A stretch of DNA of 64,000 bases from Acidiluteibacter sp963716125 (GCA_963716125.1 OY970294.1:2046001-2110000), one strand, 5' to 3'. Shown: positions 41,861 to 52,958, numbered from the stretch's first letter. The notes: generated by a model not told the origin, from the letters alone. Numbers and translations: made by a program.

Positions 41861-43261
41861 AAAATCTTTATAGGAAGTTGATACTTTACTGCTGTAATGA
41901 AATCCTGCATACACATATTAAAAGCACCATCGCCTGAAATAGCCCAAACCTCTTTTTCGGGATGAGCAAATTGTGCACCAATCGCCGAAGGTAAGCCAAC
42001 TGCCATAGATCCATGATTAAAAGATCCTATAACTCTTCTTTTTGAATGAAAAGAAATATGTTGAGTTGCCCAAATTGCTGATGTTCCTGTTTCTACAGTA
42101 AATATAGCATCATTTGAAGCATGCTCATTAATTTTTGCTGCAAATATTTGTGGATGTAGTGGTTCCATATCTCTCTTTTCAGAGGATTCTTTGGCTTTAC
42201 TAGCTTTCCAATCTTTAAAACTAACCGTTAATTTGCTTAAAAAGCTTTTATCTGTTTTTTGTTTAATATGCGGGATTAATAATTTTAGAAATTCTTTAAC
42301 ATCGCTATGAATTCCAATATCTACAGCAGTTCGGTTACCAATATTCTCTTCTCTTATATCTACTTGTATACTTTTGGTAGTATGAGGTAAAAATTTAATG
42401 TATGGAAAATCAGTTGCCAACATGAGCAATAAATCGCAATCATAAACAGCATGATAACCTGATGGATTTCCAATAAGCCCTGTTAGGCCGACGACATTTT
42501 CAGTGTCGTGATCAAAAATATCAGAGGCTCTTAATGTATGTGTAATTGGAGCATTTAATAGTCGAGATAATACCAAAACTTCTTCTTTTGAATTTCTACA
42601 ACCATGACCTGCTAATATGCCAATATTTTTTGCGCTATTAATTGCCTCAGCAGCTTTAGCAATAGAATCAAAGCCTGCAATTAATGTAGCGTCTGAATGA
42701 AAAATTGGGTGAATAAACTCTTCACTTTCCGCCTTCATTCCTGCAATATTTGCTGCTAATTCTATTCGGCAAACGGTGCTGTGAGAAATTGCAATTTGAA
42801 TGGCTTTTTGTATTATAGAAGGCGCTTCCTCAGGAGTTCTTATGATTGCCTGGTATTCACACACATCATCAAAAACCTTTTTTAAATCTACCTCTTGAAA
42901 ATAGCTTGTACCTTGGTTTCTTTGAGGTATTTGACCTGTAATTGCCAAAACAGGAGTTCGTTCTTTTTTAGCATTATACAAACCATTAATTAAATGTAAG
43001 GCACAGGGCCAACAGTTCCAGCACAAACAGCTAATTTGCCTGTGGTTTCACTTTCACCAAAAGCCGCAAAAGAAGCATTGCCTTCATGCTTAAAGCCTAT
43101 CCATTCTATTTCTTTTCGACTTTCTATAGCTTTTACAAAAAAGTTTAAAGCATCACCAGTTACGCCGTATACTCTATTAACTCCCACATTTATCAGGATA
43201 TCTAATAATTGCTCAGATACATTTCTAGACATTTTATTTATTTATTTAATAATTAACGTTG

Positions 43262-44194
43262 TTACTCATCCCACAAATTTTCTTTGGTATAATGAGGGTT
43301 ATCCGTCCAAAACGAACCATCTATTAAACGATAATGTTTATCTAAATCATTCATTTGCTTCATTTCCTCATTATTCAATTCGATTTTGTCAGCATTTAAG
43401 TTTTCTTGAATTCTTCCTTTATTAGTCGATTTTGGAATAGCCGTAATTCCTCTAGCTTGTAACCATGCAATTACTATTTGAGCATTGCTGCAATCTTTTT
43501 TACTTGCCAATTGGCTAATGATTTCATTTGTTAAAGGGTTGGGTTCACTATCTTTTTTACTATTTCTATCAGTAGAACCGAGTGGGGCATAGGCAGTCAT
43601 TAAAATTTGTTCTTTATCACAAAATGTCTTAAGCTCATTCTGAGATAAGAATGGATGAATTTCCACTTGATTCATTTCTACTTTGTGATTAGAATTTTCA
43701 TTCAAATGGTTTATTTTTTTGATTGAAAAATTAGACACCCCTAAATGCTTCACCAAACCTTTATTTTTTGCATCTATCATCGCATTCCACGTTTCCAGCA
43801 AAGGGACATCTTCCAAACTCAAAAATTCAGCTTGTTCAGCATCTTTTTTCATAGCAACTGGCCAATGCATCAAGTATAAATCTATGTACTCTAATTGTAA
43901 ATCGCTCAAGGTCTTTTTTAAGGCAGGCAAAACATCTTCTTCTTTGTGTTGATCATTCCATAATTTGGAAGTGATAAAGAGCTCATCTCTTTTGACAATA
44001 TTATTTGAGAAAACGAAAGTTAATGCTTCTCCAATTTCTTTTTCATTACCATAAATAGCAGCACAATCAATGTGCTTATACCCACATTTAATAGCTTCTA
44101 TTACTGCATCTTTCACAGCTCCTTTTTCAGATTTCCATGTTCCTAAGCCTATTGTTGCAATTTTATCCCCGTTTTTAAATTGATTGTGCTTCAT
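43262..44194 (-). CDS. Aldo/keto reductase
   Basis: A 310-aa TIM-barrel NADPH-dependent carbonyl reductase. The catalytic tetrad is visible: Asp and Tyr in KHIDCAAIYGNEKEIG, Lys in LFITSKLWND, His in LYLMHWPVAM. LVKHLGVSNFS and the cofactor region AIPKSTNKGRIQENL follow. The substrate is unknown. It lies 29 bp upstream of the broken thiamine-diphosphate enzyme and may have shared its transcript. Confidence 0.9.
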   Translation of the reverse strand: MKHNQFKNGDKIATIGLGTWKSEKGAVKDAVIEAIKCGYKHIDCAAIYGNEKEIGEALTFVFSNNIVKRDELFITSKLWNDQHKEEDVLPALKKTLSDLQLEYIDLYLMHWPVAMKKDAEQAEFLSLEDVPLLETWNAMIDAKNKGLVKHLGVSNFSIKKINHLNENSNHKVEMNQVEIHPFLSQNELKTFCDKEQILMTAYAPLGSTDRNSKKDSEPNPLTNEIISQLASKKDCSNAQIVIAWLQARGITAIPKSTNKGRIQENLNADKIELNNEEMKQMNDLDKHYRLIDGSFWTDNPHYTKENLWDE

Positions 44195-44315
44195 AAATTT
44201 ATCTTTTTATCAATCTGAAAATTAATTAAATCCATTATACTTTTTGGATTGATTTCTATTAAGATTTCTTAAAAAGAGATACATTTATATTAATCATTTG
44301 AGGAGGTTCAAAAAA

Positions 44316-44344
44316 AAAGCTGTCTCAAATTTTGAGACAGCTTT
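44316..44344. terminator. Hairpin terminator
   Basis: AAAGCTGTCTCAAA and TTTGAGACAGCTTT are perfect arms, preceded by further A residues. On the minus strand it follows the T9SS protein gene and ends in a T run, as a rho-independent terminator should. Confidence 0.82.
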
Positions 44345-44363
44345 AAATTAAATTTTAAATAGA

Positions 44364-47000
44364 TTATTCAACGGTTATTTTACCATTCGCTTTTTCTATA
44401 CCTACATTATTAATGCTATAAATATATTGACCACTTGATAAGTTACCTTTAAAAATACGGATTTCATTTTTAGAACGCATTACTTTTACTTGTACTGCTT
44501 GTCCATTCATATTTGTCATCTGTACATTTACTAAATTACCATCTAAACTTTTAGGTAATTCAATGGTAATGAAATTATTAAATGGATTTGGATAAGCCTT
44601 TAAGTTGGTAATAGTTTTCAATTCTTCAATAGAGGTTCCTGTTCCTTTTTTAAATTGAACCCTCATCATAAAGTCTTCAGAATTATTATTTACATAGGGA
44701 TCAAATCCATTATTATCAATTTGAAAACTGTATTTAGAAAAAGGTAGATTCTTGTCTACACCTAATTCAATACCTGCATCTATCGGTTCCCAAATAACAT
44801 AAACACCACCACTATCAATGTATGCACCCGGATTAGTAGGAGTAACATTATAATAAGTGTTTAAAGTTACATTTCCTGAACCAACAATCACGCTGTCTAA
44901 TAAAGTTCCTGGTGTTCCATTAGGACCATCATTCTTTTTAATTTTAGCTACAAAACCTGTTGAACTTCCTACTGCAGTGTGCATAAAAGAGGTTCTAGTT
45001 ATATTAGCAGGATAGTAAGGTGGCTTAAAGAAAGCAGCGTAGGCATTTACCGAATCACGATTTACTGTAGAACCTTCAGCGTTTAAATCTGCATAAGTTA
45101 AATTAAGTAAAGCTAAGTTGGTATCTACCACTAAAATCTCTTGTCTCATCGTGTCATTTGTATTGATATCATCTTTCAAGAGTTTATCAAGAAACACTTC
45201 ATACATATAATTACCTGCAACTGACGGGGAAAAATTATTAGAGAAAGTAAATGTGGTATCATTTCCAATACCTATAAAAGGTAAAGTAGCAGTACCATTT
45301 CCAACATTAATGTTAGTGACTGTCATCTTATTTTTTACTGTAACATTAGATGCATCTCTAAAGCCAACATTTGAAATTTTGGCAGTTAAAGGATAAGAAT
45401 TTACTCTTTGAATGATGACTGCATTACCATTGTTTTTACCAATACTTGTTACTTCTCCATCTTCAGACGGAGTTCTAACTGTCATACCCATCATAAAATC
45501 TTGAGTCTGTAGATCTCTATAACCAGCCCATCCGCCGCCAATTACCTCTATTGCTTGTTTAGAAATAGGAGGAGTATCATCTGTACCAATGCTAATTCCA
45601 TCACCATTCATTAAATAATGAATATAAACTCCACCACTTGTTATATTAATGTTGGTATCATTTGGTACTACTGTATTGTACGCATTTGTAATAACGTTAC
45701 CTACAGGCACAAATACACTGTCTAGCAATGTTCCATGACTACCGCTTGGTCCATTATCATCGTAAATCATTGCAGAAAAACCAGTTGCGGTTCCTGTCGC
45801 AACTATAAAATATTCTGTACTTAAAATTTTAGACGGATAAATAGGAGGTTTAATATAAACAGCAGTTCCACCATTACCACCAGACCAAGAAACAGAACTG
45901 GAAGATATATCATCTGAATAATTAAATCGCAAAGTATCACTAACAGGATCAAGAATGATTAATTTTTGATTTTTAGTGTTGTTAGATGTGATATTATCAC
46001 CTGTAATTCCACTTAAAGTAACTGTATTAGTAGCAATACCTATTTTGTTTGGAGAATATGTTATTGGAAAACTAACAGTAGTGTCATCTCCTGCAGCTAA
46101 ACCATTTACAAATGCAGAAGTGCTGGCAGAATTTCCACCTGCAGGTGGCGTAATAGCAGAAGTAGCAGTAAAGGAATTAATGTACTGATTACCCGTATTC
46201 TTAATGTTTGATTGAAGTGTAAAGGGGTCTCCTTTAAAAATAAATTGTCCTTTTGATTCATCGTTACCAACCCAATCTACACTACCATCAGTTAAGGGCG
46301 CTACTGTAGTTGGGAAGTAAAACTTTGTAGAAGTTCCCGCTAATGGAAAAACCATTCCTCTATATCTTTGTAAACCATCATTTCCTGTATTATTTTCAAT
46401 ACCAATTGAAAGACCATTTGCAGTATAAGTAGGATCAGGTAAACCTGACTGACTTTTATAGTTAAATGTAATAGACTTGTCTAATTTATTTAAAATAACT
46501 TGAAAAGTGTTGCTACCTCCGTAACCGTTCGTATTATTAATCCAAAATGGAACGTTTTTAAAAGTTACACAAATCGTATCACCTGTAGTATAAAAATAGG
46601 CTTCACCAGGATTGGCAGTGCCTGCAAAACTTAAATCTGTAAGTAAAGGTGCAATAAAATCATTGGCTCCACCTACTAAAGGTATCACTTGAAATGAGCT
46701 TGAACTTGAACTAATATTTACAGGATTAAAAGATATAAAACCATTAGAGCCTACATATAAAGAAGTAGGGGAAGAGGTGTAATAACTAAAACCTGATATT
46801 GAAAATGATCCAATGTAATTATCATCGCTGAGTCCAACGACTTTAGTTCCAATAGAATCAATATCAAACCACGAATATGCGGGCCCTGCAGTGTCTGCAG
46901 ATGATTTCCAGGTGTAACCAAATGTATCAGGACCACCAGAAGTTTGTGCGAAAGCACCAATAATTGCCATCATAAATGGCAGAAGTAGAAATTTTTTCAT
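44364..47000 (-). CDS. Large secreted protein with T9SS type A sorting domain
   Basis: An 878-aa protein with a signal peptide (KKFLLLPFMMAIIGAFA). Two or three copies of a domain with CARDB-like spacing of NTGNQYINSFTATSAI / NVGFRDASNVTVKNKM and a repeated GPSGSHGTLLDSVFVP / GPNGTPGTLLDSVIVG segment follow. The last 80 residues (NLKAYPNPFNNFITIELP...GQYIYSINN...KITVE) are the T9SS C-terminal signal, so it should cross the outer membrane. Cell-surface or adhesive role inferred from composition. Confidence 0.85.
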   Translation of the reverse strand: MKKFLLLPFMMAIIGAFAQTSGGPDTFGYTWKSSADTAGPAYSWFDIDSIGTKVVGLSDDNYIGSFSISGFSYYTSSPTSLYVGSNGFISFNPVNISSSSSSFQVIPLVGGANDFIAPLLTDLSFAGTANPGEAYFYTTGDTICVTFKNVPFWINNTNGYGGSNTFQVILNKLDKSITFNYKSQSGLPDPTYTANGLSIGIENNTGNDGLQRYRGMVFPLAGTSTKFYFPTTVAPLTDGSVDWVGNDESKGQFIFKGDPFTLQSNIKNTGNQYINSFTATSAITPPAGGNSASTSAFVNGLAAGDDTTVSFPITYSPNKIGIATNTVTLSGITGDNITSNNTKNQKLIILDPVSDTLRFNYSDDISSSSVSWSGGNGGTAVYIKPPIYPSKILSTEYFIVATGTATGFSAMIYDDNGPSGSHGTLLDSVFVPVGNVITNAYNTVVPNDTNINITSGGVYIHYLMNGDGISIGTDDTPPISKQAIEVIGGGWAGYRDLQTQDFMMGMTVRTPSEDGEVTSIGKNNGNAVIIQRVNSYPLTAKISNVGFRDASNVTVKNKMTVTNINVGNGTATLPFIGIGNDTTFTFSNNFSPSVAGNYMYEVFLDKLLKDDINTNDTMRQEILVVDTNLALLNLTYADLNAEGSTVNRDSVNAYAAFFKPPYYPANITRTSFMHTAVGSSTGFVAKIKKNDGPNGTPGTLLDSVIVGSGNVTLNTYYNVTPTNPGAYIDSGGVYVIWEPIDAGIELGVDKNLPFSKYSFQIDNNGFDPYVNNNSEDFMMRVQFKKGTGTSIEELKTITNLKAYPNPFNNFITIELPKSLDGNLVNVQMTNMNGQAVQVKVMRSKNEIRIFKGNLSSGQYIYSINNVGIEKANGKITVE

Positions 47001-47148
47001 TTTTAGTTGATTTATGGATTAAAGTCTAAAGTAAGAAATTTTTGTTGAATTTAACACTGAAATTAATAAAAATTTTATTTTGAATTCATAAAACTATGAA
47101 TCCATTATTCAAAAACTTAAATTTGCCTTCCAAAAAATAATTTAGCAG

Positions 47149-47586
47149 ATGAAAAAAGCAATAATGAAGACCCAAAACGGGGAAATGAAAATAGAATTTT
47201 TTGAAAATGATGCTCCTAAAACAGTGGAGAATTTTATAAAATTGAGTAAAGATGGTTTTTACAATGGTTTGACTTTTCATAGAGTGATTCCTGATTTTGT
47301 GGTGCAAGGAGGCTGCCCAAATGGAAGTGGAGCAGGTGGTCCTGGTTATTCTATAGACTGTGAATTGGATGGTGGGAATCAACATCATGATAAAGGAGTT
47401 TTGTCTATGGCACATGCGGGAAGAAACACAGGTGGATCGCAATTTTTTATCTGTCACAGCAGAAAAAATACTGCCCATTTAGATGGTAATCACACAGTAT
47501 TTGGCAAAGTAGTAGAGGGTTTAGATATAATTGATACTATTAAAGTGGGTGATAAAATTGAAAATATAGAAATTATAGAAGATTAA
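47149..47586 (+). CDS. Cyclophilin-type peptidyl-prolyl cis-trans isomerase
   Basis: A 145-aa cyclophilin. FHRVIPDFVVQGGCPNGSGAGGPGY (about 43-67) contains the catalytic Arg; GVLSMAHAGRNTGGSQFFICHS and LDGNHTVFGKVVEGLDI complete the active site. No signal peptide, so cytoplasmic. It is followed 4 bp later by the DUF3127 gene. Confidence 0.92.
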   Translation: MKKAIMKTQNGEMKIEFFENDAPKTVENFIKLSKDGFYNGLTFHRVIPDFVVQGGCPNGSGAGGPGYSIDCELDGGNQHHDKGVLSMAHAGRNTGGSQFFICHSRKNTAHLDGNHTVFGKVVEGLDIIDTIKVGDKIENIEIIED

Positions 47587-47590
47587 AATT

Positions 47591-47974
47591 ATGAGTTTAT
47601 CAATAGACGGAAAAATAGTAAATATTTTAGAAATTGAAAAAGGTGTAAGTAAAGCCGGAAAAGAGTGGAGAAAGCAGTCTTTTGTTTTAGATACTGGTGC
47701 TCAATACAATCCTCAAGTATGCTTTAGTGTATTTGGTGATGATAAATTGAATATGTTAGATGGTTTTGCCAACGGACAAAGTGTAAAAGTAGGTTTCAAC
47801 ATTTCATCAAGAGAGTATAATAGTAAATGGTACCACAATTTGGATGCTTGGAAAATAGAAGCTTTAGATGGTAGTTCTAATCAAGATACTCCTTCAGCTG
47901 CCAAAAGTGATGCACCTCCTATTAGTGACATGAATCCTGCTGATAATTCAGAAGAAGATGATTTGCCATTTTAA
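47591..47974 (+). CDS. DUF3127-family OB-fold protein with SSB-like acidic tail
   Basis: A 127-aa protein with a DUF3127-type OB fold (SIDGKIVNILEIEKGVSKAGKEWRKQSFVLDT) and a disordered tail ending EEDDLPF. The DDLPF end is the same kind of tip that single-stranded-DNA-binding proteins use to recruit repair enzymes. A role in DNA metabolism is an inference from that tail. Confidence 0.8.
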   Translation: MSLSIDGKIVNILEIEKGVSKAGKEWRKQSFVLDTGAQYNPQVCFSVFGDDKLNMLDGFANGQSVKVGFNISSREYNSKWYHNLDAWKIEALDGSSNQDTPSAAKSDAPPISDMNPADNSEEDDLPF

Positions 47975-47977
47975 TTA

Positions 47978-48994
47978 ATGGATTCTCTTACTCAAATTGT
48001 ATTAGGTGCAGCAGTTGGTGAAGCTGTTTTAGGTAAAAAAGTAGGTAATAAAGCCTTACTTTGGGATGCTATTGGTGGCACTATTCCTGATTTAGACGTT
48101 TTTGTTGGCGGTATGTATAGTACTGTTACAGAATTAGATATTCATAGAGGCTTTAGCCATTCTATTATATTTAGTTTACTTCTCGCACCTGTTTTAGGGT
48201 ATTTAGTTCATAAAATATATCAGCATAAAAATGAGGCCAATTGGAAAGATTGGTCACTACTTTTTTTCTGGAGTTTATTCACTCATCCTTTGTTGGATAG
48301 TTTTACCACATGGGGTACTCAACTCTTTTGGCCATTAGATTTGAGAATCGCCTTTCACAGCATCTTTGTCATTGATCCTATTTATACCTTACCTTTTTTA
48401 ATCTGCACCATTGCATTGATGTTTTATAAAAGAGGTTCTTTTACTAGAAGACGATTAAATCGTTTCGGACTCTTTTTTAGCACTGCTTACTTATTGATTA
48501 CATTATTGATTAAAACGCATGTTAATGAGCACATTGCCGATAGTTTGAAAAGACAAAGTATCAGTTATGAGCGTTTTCAAACTAGACCTAGTCCGCTGAA
48601 TACCATATTATGGAGTGCCAATATTGAAACGGATAGTTCGTTTTTAATTACTTATTATTCGCTGTTTGATAAAGGCGAGGACATCACTTTTAAAGAAGTT
48701 CCAAAGAATAAATACCTACAAACAAAAGTTGAAAATGAAAGTGATTTTCAACGATTACAGTTTTTGACAAAAGGGTATTATTCCCTAGTTGAAAAAGAAG
48801 ACACCATCATCATGAACGACTTAAGATTTGGCCAATTGAAGGGTTGGGATCCCAACGACCAAGATTTTGTATTTGCTTACCAATTATATCGAAGTGAGAA
48901 AGGTGAACTAATGGTCGACAGAAAACCAAATGATATGGCTAAAGCCAAAGAAGCTATTGGTGCACTGTGGGAGAGAATAAAGGGAGATTGCTAA
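47978..48994 (+). CDS. YdjM/DUF457-like membrane-bound metal-dependent hydrolase
   Basis: A 338-aa protein. Conserved metal ligands appear in IGGTIPDLDVF (Asp pair, about 33-43), HRGFSHSIIFSLL (about 57-69) and FTHPLLDSFTTWGTQLFWPL (about 101-120). Four or five membrane helices span about 65-190; a soluble C-terminal domain (205-338) follows. This matches YdjM-type inner-membrane proteins. The substrate is unknown. Confidence 0.85.
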   Translation: MDSLTQIVLGAAVGEAVLGKKVGNKALLWDAIGGTIPDLDVFVGGMYSTVTELDIHRGFSHSIIFSLLLAPVLGYLVHKIYQHKNEANWKDWSLLFFWSLFTHPLLDSFTTWGTQLFWPLDLRIAFHSIFVIDPIYTLPFLICTIALMFYKRGSFTRRRLNRFGLFFSTAYLLITLLIKTHVNEHIADSLKRQSISYERFQTRPSPLNTILWSANIETDSSFLITYYSLFDKGEDITFKEVPKNKYLQTKVENESDFQRLQFLTKGYYSLVEKEDTIIMNDLRFGQLKGWDPNDQDFVFAYQLYRSEKGELMVDRKPNDMAKAKEAIGALWERIKGDC

Positions 48995-49090
48995 TGTACC
49001 AATTAAATAATGTACCAATTTCTTAATCGTCCATTAATTTACTCAGCTCGCAACGAAGGTTTGGAGGGGATTTTTTGGAATTGTTTTAAA

Positions 49091-49245
49091 CGACAACACT
49101 CTTTGAAAAGTCATTCCGAACGAAACAAAAGATTGACTATATTTTTTAAAAAAAGTTCATGTGTAGAGCTTGTCGGTCCGCAGCAAAGCGAAGACGGGAC
49201 GAGTCCTTCGTAACAAAGTGAAGGAGAAAGCAATCTGTGTTTTTT
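49091..49245. repeat. R repeat copy 1 (short, 5' part)
   Basis: AAAGTCATTCCGAACGAAAC, AAAAAAGTTCATGTGTAGAGC, one roughly 29-bp tandem unit (CAGCAAAGCGAAGACGGGAC...TCCTTC) and GAAAGCAATCTG. It lacks the right half with the AGATTGCTTCTCTAC arm. It ends at the stop codon of the FG-GAP gene. Confidence 0.65.
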
Positions 49246-51868
49246 TTATTGTTTGATTACTTTTATTGTAGTTCTTGCACCATTGGTAGCCTGCACTTCT
49301 ACAAAGTAAATTCCATTATCAGTGTTAATGTTAAGCTCTATTTTTTGGGTAGCATTTAAAGTTTTGTTGATAATAGTTTCGCCTAGAATATTTCTAACAA
49401 TTACTTTATTGGCTTTAAATTCATTTGATAATTGAATAACAAATCTACCACTAGTTGGGTTGGGCATAGCAATAATTGATTGATCTAAACTCAAATTATT
49501 TAATCCTAAACCTATTATTTGAACACATCTAGAAGTGTCTATGCAATTATTTTCAATGACTTGAACGGCATAAGAACCATTTGTTGTTGGCATAAAAATT
49601 TGATTGCTATCTCCAACTAGAGGGGCAAAGTTATTGTTGCAATCTAACCACTGATAAGTTGCTCCAAAAGCATTGGAGATGATAGAAGGTGACAAAACTG
49701 TAAGAGAAGTATCCACCGTTTTAATTGTTAAGTCAACAGTAATTAAACTATCACATCCCAAAGAATTAACTCCAATTAAAGTATCTAAATAAGTACCGGA
49801 GGTTTTCCAATTGTATTTTCCACTTGGGGATATGTAGGATTGACAAGCAACGACATTGTATCGATATGCAGAGTTGTTGATATTCAAATTAACCGTTATA
49901 TTACTATCACAATTTTTTGCATTGCCACCAAAGATAGTATCCATATAAGTGCCGGAGCTAGACCAAATAAATCGACCACTTGGAGAAGTGTATGCATAAC
50001 AGGAAGTAATATTTAAAGTAGAAAAAGATTGATCAATACTCAAATTGATGGTCATTATACTATCGCAGCCAAGGCTATTAGCTCCATATAAGGTATCATT
50101 ATAAGTTCCATTGGTTTGCCAAGTATATCGATTACTTGGAGAAGTATAGCTGCTACATGCAGAAGCATTCAACTGAGCTGAACTACTATTTAAAAGAGTG
50201 AAGTTGATGACGATAATACTATCACAATTCGCCACAGTAGAAATAGTATCCAAATAAGTAGCGGAAGTAGTGTAAATGTACTTTCCGCTAGGGGAGGTGT
50301 AAGCATCACAAGAACTGACAGTAATAGTATCTCTTTGTGGCAAACCAAAGCTTAAATTAATGGTATAAAGGGCATTGCAATTGGTAGAATTCAAAGAATG
50401 TACCGTATCTTTATATTGCCCATTACTATACCAAGTATAATTGCCACTGGGAGAAACAAAACTATCACATGCAATAATATTCAAAGTAATTGCAGTATCA
50501 CAAGGCTCAAAGATATAGGCAGTTCCTTCATCTGTAGTAATAGAGACATTTTGATTTAAATCATATAAAGGTGCACCAGCAATAATTTGTTTTTGATACA
50601 TCGCCACAGAAGTTCCCATCTCATCTAAAAAACCAGAATTAGATCCTTTTAATTTTTGAACAAAAACCCATCTGCCTGTGAGAACTCTTCTGTAAACATA
50701 AGCTGACCCTGACCTTGCTCTAGAAAAAGTAGGACTATCAGTTGCATCTTTACTATTATTTTTTGCACAAGCAACAGCATAATCGCCGTAAATGGCAACC
50801 GAGTAGCCAAAATTATCACTAGTAGTTCGTTGATAAGAAAGTACTTTTTGAGTTTCAACCCACATTCCATTCGCACTTTTCTCAAAAGCAAAAAATGCAC
50901 CAGGCCTCAGATCTTTGTAAACCTATTATAGTGTCCCAAGAATCATTGGGAGCTCCAATTATTATGTGATTATTATCAATAGCCAAAGATTGAGCAAAAT
51001 AATAGTAGTTATTTCGAAGCGAAGCTACTATTTTCTGAGTCTGAACCCAATTTTCAGAAGTATCTAAATTATATATATAAGCAGATCCTGCTGAAAACCT
51101 ACGATTTAAACCATTGGCATCGTGGTCTTCTTGATAAGCTCCAATTAACAAAGTCGTGCTGTCCATAGCTAAGGAATATGCAAAATAATCTTCTGCATCT
51201 CTATCAGCAGAAACAATTTTTTGGTTTTGAACCCAATTCCCACTGCTATCTTTTTTAAAAATATATGCTGATCCTGCATTTGAAAGTGTACTTGTACCTG
51301 CAGTATCATCATCTTCTTCATAAGCACCAATTACTATATAATTTCCTGATATAACTACAGCTGCTCCAAAATAATCTCCTGCATCTCTATCCAAAGCGAT
51401 AAGCTTTGCAATTTGTTGCCATATTCCATTGCTATCTTTTTCAAAAACATAAGCAGCACCGGCATCAATTTTGGTATTCAATCCTGCAGCATCTTCATCA
51501 GCTGCATAAGCTCCAACGACAGCATATTTATCTGATATACTCACCGCATAGCCAAAATAATCACTCGTATCTCTATCAGATGCCACCAATTTTTGTTTTT
51601 GAAACCAATTACCAGCACTATCCTTTTCATAAATATAAGCCGCACCCGCATTAAATAATATATTTCCACTTGCAGTATCTCTATCCTGATAAGGAGCTCC
51701 AGCTATGGCATATTTGTCAGTAATGTCAACAGATAAACCAAAATTATCTTTAGGAGTTTGGTCTGATGCCACTGCCTTAAAGCTTTCTTTTAGTTTTTGA
51801 CTGTAAAGTGCTTGATTAAAAGCAAGCAATAAGAAGAAAGGAAATAAATAAAGTAGTATGTTTTTCAT
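49246..51868 (-). pseudogene. FG-GAP-repeat T9SS secreted protein, frameshifted
   Basis: Two frames form one protein of about 873 aa. The N-terminal frame (51868-50882) has a signal peptide (NILLYLFPFFLLLAFNQALY) and repeats of the type DNFGLSVDITDKYAIAGAPYQD...GAAYIYEKDS. One extra base near 50925 shifts the frame; the second continues KDLRPGAFFAFEKSANGMW and the same repeats. Then come about six copies of a Cys-containing motif, CxSYTSPSGKYxW..SGTYxDT, and a T9SS tail (IIAMPNPTSGRFVIQLS...VEVQATNGARTTIKVIKQ). An IS1595-type copy lies 18 bp upstream of the ATG. Expected surface protein; product interrupted as written. Confidence 0.82.
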
Positions 51869-51886
51869 CCTATTGTATTATTTTAT

Positions 51887-52958
51887 GGCTCTAGTTTAGC
51901 ACTGCGTTGATAATAGTGTTTTATAGTTTGGTTGGATTTGAACAAAGCGCTCCAGAGCTCCCGCAACAACTATCTGCTTTGCGAAAGCAAGGGTAATATC
52001 CTTGTTTGATTTTATTTTTTCTTTTATAATATGCCAATTTAGGTATTGTTGCAGGTATTTAGTAGACACGCCCCAGAATGTATTTCCAATCCACTTCTTT
52101 ATTTTATTGTGCGTTGAGTTTACATGCTGTACATGAAACGCTCCTTTTACTCTTTCTCCCCTGGAAACATTTACCGGATGAAACTCAATTTTGGTGTCTT
52201 TAGCGAAGCCTTTATAACTGTGGTGAGAATCACTACACAAAATTGTGCTCCCTTTTTTTATGCGATTGCCAATAGCATTTTTAATATCAATCTTTCTAAT
52301 CCGTCCAAGTGTAGCTACACTCAGATTTAGCATTGACTTTCTGTCTTGAGTCACGATGACCGCAACCTGATCATTGCTTACACCCCTTTTGCTTGACTTA
52401 CCGCCTCTTTTCCTTGGTTCTCGATTTTTAACCTTCATCCCTTTTTCAGATTTGAGGAAAAAGGTCTCATCACTTTCTGTGATACCAATGAAGGGCTCTC
52501 CGTCATCTGCGTCAACTGAAGACAATATCTTGTGGCGCCAATCAAAGGCTGTTTTCTTATTAATACCCAAAATCGAAACAATTTTGTCAAGACTTTTTTC
52601 TTCAACCATTAGTTTAAGATAATCAACAATCTTGTCTTTTCTTTGCAGCCCTGCCATCCAAGTACCTGTATACTCCGTAAAACTTCTTTGGCAAGACTTG
52701 CATTTGTAGCGCTGTGCTCCTTTGTCAATCCCAAAACGAACATACTTAGAATGAGAACAATGAGGACAGGCTCCGAGTTTGTTATTAAACTCATGCTGAC
52801 GTGAAACAATCGCAGACAGGTTAATCTCTTTAGTTGAATCTTCAATCTCCTTCAACAAACGCTCACGTTGTTTAATTGGCAGAGAGAGTATTTGGTCTTT
52901 AAGCTTTTCTGTTTTCATACACACAATATACAAATAATAGCTGAATTAAACTAGAGCC
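51887..52958 (-). mobile_element. IS1595-type insertion sequence, element A copy 3
   Basis: 1072 bp with the same ends as copy 1. Target duplication TATTTTAT (51879-51886 and 52959-52966). It is inserted directly upstream of the FG-GAP gene, probably in or near its promoter. Confidence 0.93.
51896..52918 (-). CDS. IS1595-family transposase (element A)
   Basis: The same 340-aa protein as at 4600-5622, intact: zinc ribbon CPHCSHSKY...CKSCQRSF, DDE residues in TESDETFF and LCSDSHHS. ATG 52918 chosen; TTG 52933 is a possible alternative. Confidence 0.9.
   Translation of the reverse strand: MKTEKLKDQILSLPIKQRERLLKEIEDSTKEINLSAIVSRQHEFNNKLGACPHCSHSKYVRFGIDKGAQRYKCKSCQRSFTEYTGTWMAGLQRKDKIVDYLKLMVEEKSLDKIVSILGINKKTAFDWRHKILSSVDADDGEPFIGITESDETFFLKSEKGMKVKNREPRKRGGKSSKRGVSNDQVAVIVTQDRKSMLNLSVATLGRIRKIDIKNAIGNRIKKGSTILCSDSHHSYKGFAKDTKIEFHPVNVSRGERVKGAFHVQHVNSTHNKIKKWIGNTFWGVSTKYLQQYLNWHIIKEKIKSNKDITLAFAKQIVVAGALERFVQIQPNYKTLLSTQC

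Larger units (their letters stand above)
40522..43232 (-). pseudogene. Thiamine-diphosphate-dependent enzyme (pyruvate oxidase-like), broken by IS and frameshift
   Basis: Three pieces form one ThDP enzyme of about 580 codons. Piece 1 (43232 to about 43005) has the cofactor Glu region GVTGDALNF...GFKHEGNASFAAFGES. A missing base near 43004 (GGCCCTGTGCC for GGCCCTGGTGCC) shifts the frame; piece 2 continues ALHLINGLYNAKKERTPVLAITGQIPQRNQG through the central domain to GDGAFNMCMQDFITAVKYQLPIK. The 958-bp IS follows, and piece 3 resumes ILILNNSQLSFVKLEMEE to the C-terminus. GDGAFNM...NNSQ is the metal-diphosphate motif, and the layout is nearest to PoxB-type pyruvate oxidases. Non-functional as written. 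Confidence 0.87.
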
